64,000 bases of DNA from Carettochelys insculpta (Eukaryota; Chordata; Testudines; Carettochelyidae), in NCBI RefSeq assembly GCF_033958435.1, contig NC_134137.1:255796501-255860500 (forward strand), given 5' to 3'. How positions within the stretch are numbered: position 1 is the stretch's first letter; the number at the start of each line of letters is the position of its first letter. The notes below the pieces were generated by a model. That model saw only the letters and a program-made list of their open reading frames with translations, was not told where the DNA came from and made no database searches. Both the position numbers and the translations under genes were made by a program. Positions 63,255 through 64,000 of this stretch are shown in pieces.

Positions 63255-63437
63255 GCCGATGGCGGTTGAGAAGGAACTGGCGGGGACCGGACGGCGTATG
63301 TGGCCGGGGGCGCGTGGGGAGCGGCGCGCGCCGGCGCATGCGCGATCCAGGAGAAACTGCTGGAAGAATTCCGATCTGCAGCGCCGGGCGAGCCCGACAC
63401 CTATTGTGGAGCACCCACGGGGACCACTCAAAGAACA
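63255..63437 (-). repeat. DIRS 5' inverted terminal repeat
   Basis: The reverse complement of this segment matches 57686-57867 over about 180 bp, including gtgggtgctccacaataggt, cagatcggaattcttccagc and cgcatgcgccggcgcgcgcc. It is CpG-rich, unlike the surrounding intron, and is the expected place for the element's promoter. Confidence 0.9.
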
Positions 63438-63630
63438 ACAAATGTACTCTCAGACAAGTTTTTCTGGGCTGCAGCTCACTTTGTCAGATGCATACATGAA
63501 AGAATCAGATAGCAGGGATGTATGCATCCATAAAGAGACTGGAGTGTTACAACAGTGTTAATGAGGGTGCGTATGGCCTAATTCTAATAGTGATAAGAGG
63601 GCAAGAATACCTAAAGGGGAAAATGACTCA

Positions 63631-64000
63631 GGCCATGTCTACACTAGCCCCCCTTTCGAAAGGGGGATGCTAATGAGGCACCTCAGGATATGCTACTGAA
63701 GCACTGCAACGAATACACAGCACCTCATTAGCATAAGGGCAGCCACGACACTTTGAAAGTGCTGCTTTCGATCACGCGCGACTCATCTACATGGGGCCTT
63801 TTTAAAAGGACCCCCCTGCACACTTCAAAATCCCCTTATTCCTGTAACCAAATAGGAATAAGGGATTTCAAAGTGTGTGGGGTCCTTTCGAAAAGGACCC
63901 CATGTAGACGAGCCACATGCGATCGAAAGCAGAGCTTTTGAAGTGCTGCAGCCATCCTTACGCTAATGAGGTGCTGCGTATGAATTGCAGCATCTCATTA
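63631..64000. mobile_element. Foldback MITE, cut by the window edge
   Basis: Starts ggccatgtctacactagccc, then mirrors itself: cctcattagcat, actttgaaagtgctgctttc and ggggcctttttaaaaggacc on the left return as reverse complements on the right, with the centre near 63845. The right end is outside the window. Confidence 0.8.

Larger units (their letters stand above)
57660..63437 (-). mobile_element. DIRS-type tyrosine-recombinase retrotransposon, structurally complete
   Basis: DIRS elements copy through RNA but integrate as circular DNA with a tyrosine recombinase, leaving no target duplication. On the minus strand this 5.8-kb copy has, in order, a 5' inverted terminal repeat, gag, reverse transcriptase/RNase H with its downstream domain, tyrosine recombinase, an internal complementary region and the 3' inverted terminal repeat. 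All catalytic motifs are visible except where breaks fall. Breaks are gag frameshifts near 62820, 62000 and 61820, a TAG at 60867, frameshifts near 60370 and 59450, and a TGA at 58195. It interrupts the inverted LINE copy on its left, so it is younger than that LINE. It is in the same transcriptional direction as PLEKHA5. Confidence 0.93.
51994..64000 (-). other. PLEKHA5 intron upstream of the WW-end exon (partial)
   Basis: No further exon was found. Contents: foldback MITE (52260-52524), MITE (53287-53561), CR1 fragment (53953-54110), MITE (54795-55015), short repeat (56283-56360), LINE with 5' inversion (56361-57655), DIRS element (57660-63437) and foldback MITE (63631 onward). 52525-53286, 54111-54794 and 55016-56282 are unassigned. 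Confidence 0.65.

Noticed and set aside
51994..64000. Search for the upstream PLEKHA5 exon with the WW core (GWEEAYT type)
   Set aside because: No matching minus-strand sequence with splice sites was found; it probably lies beyond the window.
1..64000. CRISPR arrays, operons, bacterial regulatory signals, rRNA or functional tRNA genes
   Set aside because: None seen; the window is vertebrate intronic DNA and the only tRNA-like sequence is the SINE head at 36.6 kb.

Overview
The window is vertebrate nuclear DNA: AT-rich introns, spliced exons and a dense layer of transposable elements. The repeat set points to a turtle, probably a cryptodire. It includes CR1 LINEs, a tRNA-derived SINE with a CR1-like tail, DIRS retrotransposons, hAT elements and a short repeat containing the phrase 'cttatagactaac'. 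The species cannot be named from this evidence.

The host gene is PLEKHA5, a PH- and WW-domain adaptor, on the minus strand. Seven internal exons are visible, in transcript order 51993-51910, 51190-51070, 39499-39395, 24129-24057, 14654-14554, 12404-12289 and 1945-1493. All have consensus splice sites and compatible phases, and together they give 351 codons. They encode the end of the second WW domain, a linker, the complete PH domain and a long basic/Ser-rich stretch. Upstream exons lie beyond the right edge and downstream exons beyond the left edge. Everything else is intron.

Region by region: 1-12 kb holds exon 1945-1493, a MITE, a GC-rich imperfect tandem array (7.3-8.35 kb), a LINE fragment (8.57-10.03 kb) and a CR1 3' end split by another insertion (10.05-11.69 kb). 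12-24 kb holds three exons (two of the PH domain) and a 2.8 kb CR1 (18.4-21.2 kb). 25.5-31 kb is an old decayed DIRS element interrupted by an intronless 443-codon reading frame that I recognise as the N-terminal half of CCDC110, i.e. a retrocopy. 32.15-34.04 kb is a hAT derivative whose two ends are inverted copies of the same 3' end, itself split by a CR1. 34.7-44 kb holds hAT-like, MITE and SINE copies. 44.55-48.45 kb is a nearly full-length but dead APE-type LINE. 56.36-57.66 kb is a related LINE copy with a 5' inversion. 57.66-63.44 kb is a structurally complete DIRS element with inverted terminal repeats, an internal complementary region, gag, RT/RNase H and tyrosine recombinase, disabled by several small breaks. 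A foldback MITE runs off the right edge.

No wholly new system is evident. The items most worth a second look are the open CCDC110 retrocopy nested in a DIRS relic, the structurally complete DIRS copy, the palindromic hAT derivative and the twin-primed LINE.
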